Part shown: in pieces, positions 1 to 8,011 of the stretch
Layout: the number at the start of each line of letters is the position of its first letter
How positions within the stretch are numbered: the stretch's first letter is position 1
NCBI GenBank assembly: GCA_000996245.1
Contig: LBYP01000018.1
Location: forward strand, 1-32,065
Direction of reading: 5' to 3'
DNA: 32,065 nucleotides
DNA from: Parcubacteria group bacterium GW2011_GWA2_40_23
GTDB taxonomy: Bacteria; Patescibacteriota; Patescibacteriia; UBA11705; JABHMO01
Notes under the pieces: model-generated
What the model saw: the letters and a program-made list of their open reading frames with translations, nothing else
Told to the model about the DNA's origin: nothing
The model's database searches: none
Translations under genes and position numbers: made by a program

Positions 1-139
1 AACAACGACTAAAATTTACTTAAAAAGCCAGTAATGTGGCGGAATATTAAGAGTTAAAATGAGATTTTGTATCATTGTTGTGGTTTTTCAACGCTCTCGC
101 AGCAACACATGCAAGGACGTAGCAAAGCTTTACCATACG
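1..139. other. intergenic, nothing recognised
   Basis: AT-rich start of the window. No convincing gene, RNA or terminator is visible before the palindromic repeat that begins near 140. Confidence 0.5.
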
Positions 140-265
140 ATTTGCGAGCCCCGCTACTTTGCGACGGATTCAACAGTGGGGCGAAGCAATCTCTTACTCG
201 TTTCCGAAGGATATGATTAAGAGATTGCCGCGTCGCTTTTTTAACAAAGGTGCTCCTCGCAAATC
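140..265. repeat. palindromic intergenic element, copy 1
   Basis: The ends are inverted repeats (GATTTGCGAG at 140-149, CTCGCAAATC at 256-265). An inner hairpin pairs GCAATCTCTT (186-195) with AAGAGATTGC (219-228). A second copy lies at 8012-8185; its ends match directly, while its central hairpin matches this one better in reverse complement. The GCAATCTC / GAGATTGC and CTCGCAA blocks resemble widespread bacterial interspersed palindromes of the 'cattgcgag...gcaatctc' kind. An open frame through it (159-401) looks fortuitous. Confidence 0.75.
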
Positions 266-410
266 GGATAATAATACAGCTCCCTATCTGGAAGCTGTCT
301 TGTTTGTGAAGTTAATTCTTTTAGTCGCCTCGCTCCTCATCACCTTAAACATACTCGGAGTCCGAAAGCGCGTCACTTTTTTATTTGTCTTATGCGCGTA
401 ATTTTTCATA

Positions 411-1421
411 TCATCGTTTATAAATCTTGCGTAAAAATCGATACAAACCCAACTTCACCGGTTGATAATTTTTTTCATAAGTTCCTAAATATTCTGTTAG
501 TTCTGCTTCTGGTGAAAAACCTTTTTTAAATCTCGTAAAACCAGCCCAGGCAGCTTCTTGTCCCTTAACACCTTCTGGCGCAGCACCCCAAAAGTCGTAA
601 AACCACATATCTTTATCTTTCGCATCTTTAATCGCTTTCCATTGCAATAAATATGGCGCCATAAGTGCTCGCGCTTCGTAATCGGACGCACCAATCAGAT
701 AAGTTGCCGTATGATTCCAAAAAATCATAATATTAGCCGCCACTACCCTGCCCGCATATTCAGCCAAATACAATTGTGCAAAGGGACTTTCTAATAATTT
801 CTTAAAATAATCAGCTCCAAATAATTTAATCTTTTGACGCATTTCTGTTTTTTTCAAAAGCTCATGAAATTCTTTAAACGAATTATTATCAACTTTGATG
901 CGAATCATCTTTTTTTCGGCCAGACGAATATTATAACGTGCCTTTTGATGCATTTGTGCTAAAAGTTCCTCATCTGATTTACGAATATCGAGAATCAATG
1001 TATGTCGTGGTTGAATATCATAATCTGATTTCACAAAACCAGATTCATTATATAAATCTAACCATTCTTTTTCATTAACCGCTGGATCTAATTCAAAAGT
1101 TAAGACTTTTTCTTCTTCCGCCAAATGGTCAACTGCAGTTATAAATAAATCCCAACATTTTTGACGATTTACTTCTGGACTAATAAGTGGGCTCTTTGGC
1201 GCATGTAAAGAAAACTGGCCTAATTTTAATGTTGTTAAAAACAAAAACATAACGGCCACAATCTGGCCATCAGATTCTATAAGATAACGCCAAGTTTTAG
1301 ATTTTTGAGTAGCCAAAAAATCTGCCCAGCCCCAGGATTGCAAAAAAGAACCATTTTCGTGTTGCTCGACAAAATGATCCCAGTTTTGTTTATCGTTGAT
1401 TACGGCTTCGCGTAGTATCAT
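411..1421 (-). CDS. FemAB-family peptidoglycan bridge aminoacyltransferase-like protein
   Basis: Predicted 336-residue protein of the FemA/FemB/FemX (GNAT-fold) group. Family members add amino acids from aminoacyl-tRNA to the lipid II stem peptide; in CPR the exact substrate is unknown. Visible family features are the N-terminal block with SFLQSWGWADF, a central HQKARYNIRLAEKK helix, and a C-terminal acetyltransferase-like half ending in GFSPEAELTEYLGTYEKNYQP. The ATG at 1421 (MILREAVIND) is preferred over one at 1460, because the extra 13 residues look non-conserved; neither has a clear Shine-Dalgarno. It is last of a minus-strand series after the U32 peptidase and ruvA, about 100 bases from ruvA, and a small inverted repeat (ATATCAC...GTGATA) lies just upstream. 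Stop is TGA. Confidence 0.85.
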   Translation of the reverse strand: MILREAVINDKQNWDHFVEQHENGSFLQSWGWADFLATQKSKTWRYLIESDGQIVAVMFLFLTTLKLGQFSLHAPKSPLISPEVNRQKCWDLFITAVDHLAEEEKVLTFELDPAVNEKEWLDLYNESGFVKSDYDIQPRHTLILDIRKSDEELLAQMHQKARYNIRLAEKKMIRIKVDNNSFKEFHELLKKTEMRQKIKLFGADYFKKLLESPFAQLYLAEYAGRVVAANIMIFWNHTATYLIGASDYEARALMAPYLLQWKAIKDAKDKDMWFYDFWGAAPEGVKGQEAAWAGFTRFKKGFSPEAELTEYLGTYEKNYQPVKLGLYRFLRKIYKR

Positions 1422-1523
1422 AGTGACAAACTTATTACGTCGGCATATATCATGTAACATATATCACAAACTCTGATACATGATATGTGATACAGGACAA
1501 ATCTAATACAGCTATTCGTAACA

Positions 1524-2105
1524 TTATTTGGTAAGAAACTTTAAAACGGCTTTCACTTTAGCACCAGATTCCTTAATTTCTGGATCAATCTTCTTTAAAG
1601 CTTCTTGCGCTTGTCGTGCTTGATAGCCCAGTGACACCAAGGCATCAATAACATCAGAATCTGCATTCATTTCTTCGGAAGTCTTTATGCCGTCAAATCC
1701 AACTAACACGGCCATCTTATTTTTCAATTCAAGAACAATTCTCTCTGCTGTCTTTGCTCCAATGCCAGAAACTTTTTTAAGGATGGCCGGATCCTCGTTG
1801 ACAATAGCCGACTTAATATCTTTGGCACTGGCAACAGAAAAAGCATTCATCCCTGTTTTTGGTCCAACGCCAGAAACAGAAATCAGTTTCTCAAATAATT
1901 CCAATTCCTCCAAAGTCAAAAATCCAAAGAGCTGAAGCGCATCCTCACGTACATGCTGATAAATAAAAAGTTCTAATTCATCACCGCTATTTTTACCGAG
2001 CAAAATATTCTCTGGCACAAAAACTTTATAGCCGATTCCTTGATTTTCTAAAACCAAAAAATTTTCTTTTTTAAATTTAATTGTGCCTTTAATAGATGCT
2101 ATCAT
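1524..2105 (-). CDS. ruvA: Holliday junction branch migration subunit RuvA
   Basis: 193 residues, normal RuvA length. RuvA binds four-way junctions as a tetramer and loads the RuvB helicase. The N-terminal OB domain begins MIASIKGTI and contains the typical GIGYKVFVP. The helix-hairpin-helix pair follows: LISVSGVGPKTGMNAFS, then LKKVSGIGAKTAERIVLELK, the canonical DNA-binding motifs. The C-terminal domain (DALVSLGYQARQAQEALKKI) is the RuvB-contact region. It starts 12 bases after the U32 peptidase stop, so the two are probably co-transcribed. No ruvB or ruvC is in the window. Identification is secure. Confidence 0.97.
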   Translation of the reverse strand: MIASIKGTIKFKKENFLVLENQGIGYKVFVPENILLGKNSGDELELFIYQHVREDALQLFGFLTLEELELFEKLISVSGVGPKTGMNAFSVASAKDIKSAIVNEDPAILKKVSGIGAKTAERIVLELKNKMAVLVGFDGIKTSEEMNADSDVIDALVSLGYQARQAQEALKKIDPEIKESGAKVKAVLKFLTK

Positions 2106-2117
2106 ACTACTACAATT

Positions 2118-3347
2118 TTACACCTTTAATGCCTTCTTGGACAATCGACGGCGCAGGAGTGTCATCGGTGCCACAGCATCTTTCATATCCAAATATACAA
2201 TCGTTTCCTGCCCGCCATGCGCTTCTTCCATTTTCTTATACTTTTTATCTTCTATATTCTTTATTCTATATTCAAAATTATTTCCACATGGAGGAATAAG
2301 CTCCAGTGTATCTCTAACCTTAAATTGATTATGAACCAAAACCTTTGCTTGACCATTTTTATAGTCGATGACCTCACCGCAAAATTCCCACGGACAATAA
2401 TCATGACTTTTATTAACTTCTTGTTCGACTTCTTCTTTACCAAATAAAAAGCCTTTGGTGTATCCACGATTTTGAGTTTTTTTGAGTTCCTCAATAAATG
2501 GTTTAAAATTTTTGATCGTTTTCTTTGCGTCGATAACCTCTCGATAAACTTTTACGGTATTAGCTAAATAATAAATGCTTTTAGCACGCCCCTCGATCTT
2601 AAATGACATGACGCCAGCCTTTTTTAATTGATCTAAATACTCAATAAGACATAAATCACGCGAATTCATAATATATGTTCCGCGATCATCTTCTTCGATT
2701 TCCAAAAGATCGTCGGGACGAGTAACCTCTCCAATAAAATGGCGGAACTGCCAACGGCAAGGTTGAGTGCAATCGCCAAGATTCGCACTTCTGTTGGTAT
2801 AATATTTCGAAAGCAAACATCTTCCAGAATATGACATGCACATAGCGCCATGAACAAAAACTTCGAGTTGAACTTTAGGAACTTTTTTATGAATTTCTTT
2901 AATTTCTTTTAAGGTAACTTCGCGTCCAAGAATAATTCGTTTGACGCCTTGTTCGTACCAAAATTTTGCTGCTTGCCAATTAGTACAATTCACTTGCGTG
3001 GAAAGATGTATCTCTATTTTAGGACAAATCTTTTGTGCGAGTTTAATTACTCCCGGATCAGAAACAATAAGCGCATCAGGTTTTAATGTTTTTAAAAGTT
3101 TAAGATGCTTTTCTAATTTTTCTAAATGTTTATTATGAGCAAAAATATTCGTGGTCACATAAACCTTCTTGCCGAGTTGATGCGCATAATCGATGCCGAC
3201 TTTAAGACTCTTTAAATCGAATTGATTAATACGGACTCGCAAAGAAAAATCTGGGATACCACAATAGACAGCATCAGCGCCAAACTCTAAGGCGTACTGT
3301 AATTTCTTTAAATTCCCGGCTGGAGCTAGTAATTCAGGCTTATTCAT
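2118..3347 (-). CDS. U32 family peptidase / tRNA-hydroxylation-type protein
   Basis: About 409 residues. The start at 3347 (MNKPELLAPAG) is the usual family N-terminus; an ATG 18 bases upstream adds MLNLVY and is less likely. The U32 signature EVFVHGAMCMSYSGRC is intact, and further cysteines (CTQPCRW, C in PWEFCG) fit the cluster-binding cysteines of the YegQ/TrhP/RlhA group. Those relatives act in prephenate-dependent tRNA or rRNA hydroxylation, while other U32 members are called collagenases; which applies here cannot be decided. It is followed directly by ruvA. A short AT-rich gap separates it from the divergent DHH-like gene. Confidence 0.9.
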   Translation of the reverse strand: MNKPELLAPAGNLKKLQYALEFGADAVYCGIPDFSLRVRINQFDLKSLKVGIDYAHQLGKKVYVTTNIFAHNKHLEKLEKHLKLLKTLKPDALIVSDPGVIKLAQKICPKIEIHLSTQVNCTNWQAAKFWYEQGVKRIILGREVTLKEIKEIHKKVPKVQLEVFVHGAMCMSYSGRCLLSKYYTNRSANLGDCTQPCRWQFRHFIGEVTRPDDLLEIEEDDRGTYIMNSRDLCLIEYLDQLKKAGVMSFKIEGRAKSIYYLANTVKVYREVIDAKKTIKNFKPFIEELKKTQNRGYTKGFLFGKEEVEQEVNKSHDYCPWEFCGEVIDYKNGQAKVLVHNQFKVRDTLELIPPCGNNFEYRIKNIEDKKYKKMEEAHGGQETIVYLDMKDAVAPMTLLRRRLSKKALKV

Positions 3348-3412
3348 ATAGACTAAATTTAGCAAAAATTTAGCTTTTTTACAATTTTATCTAAAATTAC
3401 GCAAATTCCGTA

Positions 3413-3441
3413 TTGACAAAAGTTTAAGTTTATATTATACT
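3413..3441 (+). promoter_or_regulatory. sigma70-type promoter and RBS of the DHH-like gene
   Basis: TTGACA (3413-3418), a 17-base spacer and TATACT (3436-3441) form a near-perfect vegetative promoter. A strong GGAGG (3466-3470) lies 6 bases before the ATG at 3477, giving a short leader of about 28 bases. Confidence 0.85.
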
Positions 3442-3476
3442 AATAGGTCTGCGATGGACACAAACGGAGGTTCCAC

Positions 3477-4604
3477 ATGTACTTCTCCACTGAGCAAAAA
3501 TGGACGTTCTACCAACGTCTACAGACTTGTCTTGCCCTCGGCGGCACGTTCTACATCAACACCCACATCGATCCTGACCAGGATGGTGCCGGCGCTGCCG
3601 CGCTTATCATGAACAAGTTCAATCTGCCCCCGACCACCACCCAGGTCGCGTTTCATTTCATCCCGCAAGGAGAGGTGTTGACTCGCGAAGCTTTTGCGGC
3701 TCTCTATCAGTTGGAGCCGCACGACCTAGTTATGAACATCGACACCGGAAAGGTGCTCGATATCGACAACTTGGTGTTTGACCACCACTACCCTGAGTGT
3801 CCGTTCCATTCGGCCACGGACATCATCTACGACCTCCTCTACCTCCGCGAGGGCTACAGTCCTCCACCGAAGTACGCCCAAGATATCGTGCAGTTCGTGA
3901 ACCGAATCGACTCGGGCCACGAAGTACAAGATTTCCCTCCGGAAGTATACGGCGACATCGATCTTTGCAACCAAATGTTGCACGATGCTCACGGCCGTGT
4001 CGGCCGTTTCGTCGCTAATCTGCCGGGACCCCAGTGGCTCATGGTCATGATCAAGCACGCGCCGCCCGGAACGCCGGACAACTGGAAAATGGCAAACCTC
4101 GTCTTCGCGCTGGCATGCGAAATTCAGCGCGCAAAAGACTTCTCGAATGTCGAGCGCACGTTCGTTTCGATTATCGAGCCTCAACTCGAAATCAAGGAAA
4201 TAAACGGACTGCACATCGCCTTCTCGTCCAAAAACCCGTTCACACCCAGCGACTTCCGAGACGCCATGAATCGTCGTCACGCTAACGACGTAGACGTCGT
4301 TGTCTACGAGAACACGGGCATGCCCGAAGAACGTGGACGCTACGCCGTCGCAGTCCTGAGTCGCAAGACGGACATGGTGGGAGGTATGGCGGAACTCAGA
4401 GACACCATGCAACAGTTGGCACCGAAAGCCAAGATCTTCCTGCATCCCAAGCTGTTCCTGATCTACGGCAGGGCGATCAACGGAATCCCCCTGCCCTTCG
4501 ACTTCAACAAGCTCAAAGCTCTGGTCGAAGCTCACCTTTCGTGGCGAGATCCGACGATTCCGCGAACAGTAATATTCACCAGTACGGAGGCAACACTTGC
4601 CTGA
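3477..4604 (+). CDS. DHH-like phosphoesterase domain protein
   Basis: 375 residues. The N-terminal half carries DHH-superfamily metal motifs: INTHIDPDQDGAGAAA (residues about 27-42), a second aspartate block VMNIDTG, and FDHHYP (about residues 100-105), the name-giving DHH triad. Later LVFALACEIQRA and a C-terminal segment with RYAVAVLSRKTDMVGG could be the DHHA-like half, but the usual GGHxxAAG-type motif is not clear. DHH enzymes hydrolyse phosphodiesters such as nanoRNA, cyclic dinucleotides or single-stranded DNA; the substrate here is unknown. The gene is a monocistronic unit with its own promoter, RBS and double terminator. It is visibly GC-richer than its neighbours, with different codon choice. 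Confidence 0.7.
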   Translation: MYFSTEQKWTFYQRLQTCLALGGTFYINTHIDPDQDGAGAAALIMNKFNLPPTTTQVAFHFIPQGEVLTREAFAALYQLEPHDLVMNIDTGKVLDIDNLVFDHHYPECPFHSATDIIYDLLYLREGYSPPPKYAQDIVQFVNRIDSGHEVQDFPPEVYGDIDLCNQMLHDAHGRVGRFVANLPGPQWLMVMIKHAPPGTPDNWKMANLVFALACEIQRAKDFSNVERTFVSIIEPQLEIKEINGLHIAFSSKNPFTPSDFRDAMNRRHANDVDVVVYENTGMPEERGRYAVAVLSRKTDMVGGMAELRDTMQQLAPKAKIFLHPKLFLIYGRAINGIPLPFDFNKLKALVEAHLSWRDPTIPRTVIFTSTEATLA

Positions 4605-4611
4605 TCAACCC

Positions 4612-4645
4612 CGACGCTTTGGCTCTTGCCGAAGCGTCGTTTTCT
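4612..4645 (+). terminator. rho-independent terminator
   Basis: CGACGCTT (4612-4619) pairs with AAGCGTCG (4632-4639), followed by TTTTCT. It lies 8 bases after the stop of the DHH-like gene. Confidence 0.85.
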
Positions 4646-4646
4646 A

Positions 4647-4683
4647 TCCCGAACCCACCACTGTGGGTGAGGGACCTTTTTTA
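4647..4683 (+). terminator. second tandem terminator
   Basis: TCCC-GA-ACCCAC pairs with GTGGGT-GA-GGGA around a four-base loop, with symmetric GA/GA mismatches, followed by CC and six T. It backs up the preceding terminator before the APH-like gene. Confidence 0.7.
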
Positions 4684-4710
4684 TCTCAATCAATCTGTTA
4701 AGCTTAATAT

Positions 4711-5655
4711 ATGAAAATAAACAATCAAACAATTAAACAAATAATCAACAAAATCAGCTCGGAAAAAGTAATTTCGATCCAACCTCTTGAAAAAAACTCC
4801 AAACGCAACTACTTAGTCGAAACAAATATTGGCAATTTTGTTTTTTCTTTTTATTCTGATGGCCCACGTTACCGAACTCTCGGAGAATTAAAAGCTCAAC
4901 AGGAATTGAGTGATTACCTTCTTAGTAAAAAGCTCCCAGTCGCAAAAATAATTTCTATTTTCAAATTAAAAGATGAGAAAACAAATATTCTCATTAAAAA
5001 ATACATAGTCGGACGATCAAAATCAACACCGACCAAAGCCGAACTCAGTCAATTCGCTAAAATGTTTGGACAATTTCATAAACTGACACAAAATTTTAAA
5101 ACTAAAAATAAATTTCAACATCACTGGGATCTTCAGTCGACACTTCGACACGCAGATGAACTTAAGCATGAATTCCCAAAAGATAAATTTTTATTAAAAA
5201 TACAATCTGAACTGAAAAAAATTGAAATTCCGAATAAATTACCGAGTGGCATAATTCACGAAGACCTTGGTCGCCGTCATGTTCTGTGGAATCGCACCAA
5301 GATTGTTGGCTTTATTGATTTTGAACGTAGTTATTATGCTCCACTTGTTTATGATTTGGGCCAGTCAGTACGCGGTTGGTGTTTCTATTCTAATTGGCAA
5401 AAATGGTGCAATAAAAAATTAACTAACCTGCTTAAATTTTATTCAACTCAAAGAAAAATCACTGTTGAAGAGAAAAAATATTTGTTCGACGCCATTAAGT
5501 TTGCAGTGATCGAGAGAGCTTTATCATTTTATATAAAATATTTACGTCAGAAAGATAAGTCAGCCAAAGAATATACAAAACATTCGCTAAATTATCTACT
5601 ACCACTGCTAGAGAAAAAGAAAACTAAAATTCAATCTATTATAAACGCCGCCTAG
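4711..5655 (+). CDS. aminoglycoside phosphotransferase (APH)/choline kinase-like protein
   Basis: 314 residues with the protein-kinase-like APH fold. The N-lobe region has NFVFSFYSDGPRYRTLGELKAQQELSDYL, and the catalytic loop reads GIIHEDLGRRHVLWN (near residue 180). The Brenner-type HxD aspartate is present, but the usual following asparagine is histidine. GFIDFERS matches the metal-binding DFE/DxD segment. Families of this type phosphorylate small alcohols, sugars or drugs; the substrate is unknown. The gene is AT-rich like the backbone and has no clear Shine-Dalgarno; the ATG at 4711 follows an AT-rich region after the double terminator. Its TAG stop lies inside the terminator stem. Confidence 0.75.
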   Translation: MKINNQTIKQIINKISSEKVISIQPLEKNSKRNYLVETNIGNFVFSFYSDGPRYRTLGELKAQQELSDYLLSKKLPVAKIISIFKLKDEKTNILIKKYIVGRSKSTPTKAELSQFAKMFGQFHKLTQNFKTKNKFQHHWDLQSTLRHADELKHEFPKDKFLLKIQSELKKIEIPNKLPSGIIHEDLGRRHVLWNRTKIVGFIDFERSYYAPLVYDLGQSVRGWCFYSNWQKWCNKKLTNLLKFYSTQRKITVEEKKYLFDAIKFAVIERALSFYIKYLRQKDKSAKEYTKHSLNYLLPLLEKKKTKIQSIINAA

Positions 5656-5679
5656 TTATGAAACTACGCGGCGTTTTGG
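5644..5679 (+). terminator. terminator overlapping the stop codon
   Basis: AACGCCGC (5644-5651) pairs with GCGGCGTT (5668-5675); the stem extends inward through TAG/CTA after one mismatch and is followed by TTTT. The stop codon of the APH-like gene (5653-5655) is part of the stem. Confidence 0.75.
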
Positions 5680-5708
5680 TACGTGCAGGGCTAGACCTGC
5701 ACGTACCC
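5679..5708. other. 12-bp hairpin overlapping the MFS gene stop
   Basis: GGTACGTGCAGG and CCTGCACGTACC pair perfectly around a six-base loop that contains the minus-strand TAG stop of the MFS gene (5691-5693). There is no T-run on the minus strand, so it may stabilise the 3' end or work with the adjacent hairpin. Confidence 0.7.
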
Positions 5709-6905
5709 ATTGGAAACACGAGTCGACTTCCGCAGCAGGAAGAAAAACGGCAGCGTCAGAAGCAGACAGATACCCGAGAAGAACCAGCAATTGAGGATTG
5801 GAACTCTCTCGAGAAGCAACCCCGAGAGGAACCAACCAGCCCCAGCTCCTAGACGAGTTACCACGGAAGTGATCGAACCCATGGTTGCGCGAATCGCACT
5901 CGGAATCTGCTTTTGCAGATATGATTCAGACAAGGAGCTCCACGAGCCTCTCGGTATTTCGTGGAAGCAAAAGAAAAAGACAACCAGCAATGGACTAATC
6001 TGCTGTGCCATAAGCAGTACGAGCACACTAGTCAACAACTGCACGATGAAAAGCAATGTCACTTCGGACGAATTGTCTTTCTTCAACAGACAGCTCACTG
6101 TGTGCGAGCCCAAGAAAAGACTAAACGACACCCCCAGCCAGATGAGAAGAATGGACCCAATACCAAATTCCTTTTCAAAGTAGAGAGACCATTGTTGATT
6201 CATTGGCTGCAGCGCGAACAAAGTTAAGCAGGTAATAATGTAGAAGTAGCGCAATTCTTTTTTATTCCAAGAAAGACTAAAACCTGCTTTGAAAATCTGA
6301 ATAGTCTTTTGCCAATTTTCTTTCCAGCCAAGTTTTTCGTGGACAAAATAACTTTCATCAACGAGCCAGAAACACAGAATGGCTAAGCCCAAGATTCCGA
6401 GACATGCCACGAGCCAAGGTAATGGCAGATAGATACTGGCCAGCAAAGCACCAATGAAGCCGCCAACAACACTGGCTAGATGTGCAAACTTTTCACCATT
6501 GCTCCAGACAACGCCGAACTTGTTCTTTCCATTGTGATGCGCAATGGAATCATGAAGCCACGCCTGTAAGGATCCAGAAATAAAACTTACACCAAGGGCG
6601 ATGATCATTTCTGCTGTTGAATACATCCAGAGACTGTGGCTCGAGAAATACCATAAGTGCCCGAAGCTGCATACGAAGAGACCGATGATTATTGAACGCT
6701 TTCTACCGAAACGATCGCCAACAATACCTGTGGGTATTTCGAAGAGAACGACCGCCAGCAGAAACATGGTGTTAATGATACCGATCTCGCTCGGCTTCAT
6801 GCCACCATCTTTCAGGAACAGCACATAAGTCGGAAACGACAGCGCAAAGAAGAATCGATCCAGCACCTTGAACAGGAAGAAATTGCGCTCGTGCTTGTCG
6901 GACAT
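5691..6905 (-). CDS. major facilitator superfamily transporter
   Basis: 404 residues with about 12 hydrophobic segments, typical MFS length. The loop 2-3 motif A is clear: GIVGDRFGRKRS near residues 60-71. A second half starting near residue 215 (ELRYFYIITCLTLFALQPMNQQW) follows a cytoplasmic charged linker, as in the 6+6 topology. The motif pattern resembles multidrug or small-molecule efflux carriers, but the substrate cannot be named. AGGGGGT lies five bases upstream of the ATG. It is GC-richer than its APH neighbour, with which it converges. A small ORF and a terminator-like hairpin lie directly upstream on the same strand, so attenuation is possible. Confidence 0.88.
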   Translation of the reverse strand: MSDKHERNFFLFKVLDRFFFALSFPTYVLFLKDGGMKPSEIGIINTMFLLAVVLFEIPTGIVGDRFGRKRSIIIGLFVCSFGHLWYFSSHSLWMYSTAEMIIALGVSFISGSLQAWLHDSIAHHNGKNKFGVVWSNGEKFAHLASVVGGFIGALLASIYLPLPWLVACLGILGLAILCFWLVDESYFVHEKLGWKENWQKTIQIFKAGFSLSWNKKELRYFYIITCLTLFALQPMNQQWSLYFEKEFGIGSILLIWLGVSFSLFLGSHTVSCLLKKDNSSEVTLLFIVQLLTSVLVLLMAQQISPLLVVFFFCFHEIPRGSWSSLSESYLQKQIPSAIRATMGSITSVVTRLGAGAGWFLSGLLLERVPILNCWFFSGICLLLTLPFFFLLRKSTRVSNGYVQV

Positions 6906-6961
6906 GATGACCCCCTGGTTGTGGGTTGTACCCTTAATTTGTAATGATCACAGCTAGAAGC

Positions 6962-6996
6962 AAAAAATGCGTCCAGCCGATCTGGCTGAACGCATT
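6962..6996 (-). terminator. terminator (or attenuator) between small ORF and MFS gene
   Basis: AATGCGT-CAGCC (6966-6978) pairs with GGCTG-ACGCATT (6984-6996) with one mismatch. On the minus strand it is followed by six T (6962-6967). It lies after the small ORF and 57 bases before the MFS start codon. Confidence 0.8.
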
Positions 6997-7007
6997 ATAT
7001 ATTGTTG

Positions 7008-7045
7008 TATTGGTAGGGGTTCAAAATTTTGAACCCTTACCAATA
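7008..7045. other. long near-perfect palindrome at the small-ORF stop
   Basis: TATTGGTA and GGGTTCAAAA pair with TTTTGAACCC and TACCAATA, an 18-bp stem with a single G/T position out of register and virtually no loop. The stop codon of the small ORF lies in the stem. Confidence 0.8.
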
Positions 7046-7161
7046 TACGCAATTATTCGTGCAAACAGATCGACTTGAGCCTTTTGGCAGATACCAAAAA
7101 GCGCAACAGAATAATCTTCTGTCATCTGCATGCGTTGATAATTGTGTCCGTTTGGATTCAT
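7021..7161 (-). CDS. small ORF, 46 residues, candidate leader peptide
   Basis: Starts MNPNGHNYQRMQMTEDYSVA and ends ARIIAYIGKGSKF. I do not recognise it. Reasons to take it seriously: it sits between a TTGACA-17-TACAGT promoter and a T-tailed terminator on the same strand, it fills most of that transcript, and a GGGAC is about 9 bases before the ATG. Just upstream the leader can form GTCC-TATA...TATA-GGGAC, which would cover that ribosome site. It lies 115 bases upstream of the MFS start, so it may be an independent micro-protein or a leader peptide controlling the transporter. A non-coding RNA is the alternative. Confidence 0.5.
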   Translation of the reverse strand: MNPNGHNYQRMQMTEDYSVALFGICQKAQVDLFARIIAYIGKGSKF

Positions 7162-7228
7162 ATTTTTTGTCCCTATATAATATAGGACGTAATTTTGTGA
7201 AAACCATTACAGGAATGATTGACTTTAC

Positions 7229-7257
7229 ACTGTAACCTGAAATTTTAATTTTGTCAA
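7229..7257 (-). promoter_or_regulatory. promoter of the small ORF
   Basis: On the minus strand TTGACA (7252-7257), a 17-base spacer and TACAGT (7229-7234). Transcription would start near 7222. Confidence 0.8.
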
Positions 7258-7275
7258 TATTGGCTATATTTAAAC

Positions 7276-7311
7276 AAAAAAACGTCATCATACCCGCGGG
7301 GTAGACGACGT
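7276..7311 (-). terminator. terminator of the P-loop gene
   Basis: ACGTC...TACCC (7282-7295) pairs with GGGTA...GACGT (to 7311), followed on the minus strand by seven T. It begins 8 bases after the stop codon. Confidence 0.8.
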
Positions 7312-7318
7312 CATGAGA

Positions 7319-7885
7319 TTAGAACTCGTAGGTGAACCGCGGACCGCGTCGAGTCCAACGTGACTTGATGATGCGAACTTGGATCTCGGTCTTGTAGATC
7401 ACCGCGAGGTCCTCAGCGATCCAGCGCCGACGATTCCAGCAGGCACGAAGCATTTCTTTGGCAATGCCAGGAATGTTACGCCAGTCGCGCGGCTTGCCAG
7501 TTCCTTTCCAGCCAGTCTTGGGCTTCCAAGAATACTTACCTTTCTCGAACCAGCGCTGAGCACGCGTCAGCCAGAACAGTGGGTATGCCCACCATACCGG
7601 CATGACGTAGAAGATGAGATCGTACGTGGAGAGGGGTCTCAACCCACTGTGTCCCTGTGGTGCATGGACATCTTCGATGATGGTCAGGCTGTCGCGACGA
7701 TCGAGGATCGTCGGCACATCGCGCGGGTCGAGCACGCTCCACGTATCACGCGCGTCGCGCACAGTCGTAAAAGCGTCAGCATCGTACTGAAAGAAAGGGA
7801 CTCCGAACTTACTGAGCGCAGAGACAAGCTTCCGACGAAGTGTACTCTTTCCGCAAATACCGATTCCCGTAATAAGCACGTTCAT
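7319..7885 (-). CDS. P-loop NTPase, small-molecule/nucleotide kinase-like
   Basis: 188 residues. A Walker A motif sits at the extreme N-terminus (MNVLITGIGICGKSTLRRKL, GxxxxGKST at about residues 7-15), as in adenylate, thymidylate and shikimate-kinase-like proteins. An acidic stretch SLTIIEDVHAPQGH (about residues 68-81) may act as Walker B. The C-terminal third is rich in Trp and Arg (KYSWKPKTGWKGTG, WNRRRWIAED), which is unusual. A GGAGG lies 7 bases before the ATG, and the gene is markedly GC-rich against the backbone. Substrate and pathway are unknown. Confidence 0.6.
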   Translation of the reverse strand: MNVLITGIGICGKSTLRRKLVSALSKFGVPFFQYDADAFTTVRDARDTWSVLDPRDVPTILDRRDSLTIIEDVHAPQGHSGLRPLSTYDLIFYVMPVWWAYPLFWLTRAQRWFEKGKYSWKPKTGWKGTGKPRDWRNIPGIAKEMLRACWNRRRWIAEDLAVIYKTEIQVRIIKSRWTRRGPRFTYEF

Positions 7886-7950
7886 TTTGTGCCTCCATGC
7901 ACGGTTTTGTTCGGACTGGTTAGCTTATATTAAAGTAAACAAATAATCAA

Positions 7951-7985
7951 CCCAGTACTATAAAGTGTGCCCTTTAAGTGCTGGG
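7951..7985. other. conserved-loop hairpin, copy 1
   Basis: CCCAGTACT (7951-7959) pairs with AGTGCTGGG (7977-7985); an inner AAAG-CTTT helix closes the loop. Read on the minus strand it aligns with the hairpin at 15228-15262: inner TAAAGGG-N-ACACTTTATA is conserved while the outer stem differs by paired changes. CTTGCCC precedes both. Confidence 0.7.
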
Positions 7986-8011
7986 CAAGTAAAACAAAAA
8001 AAAAAGTGCTC

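Noticed and set aside
159-401. 80-residue open frame at the window start
   Set aside because: Its first half is the palindromic repeat; composition of the rest is not gene-like and no RBS or homologue is recognised.
3726-4535. 269-residue antisense frame opposite the DHH-like gene
   Set aside because: Shadow of the GC-rich gene with intact motifs, promoter and RBS on the other strand.
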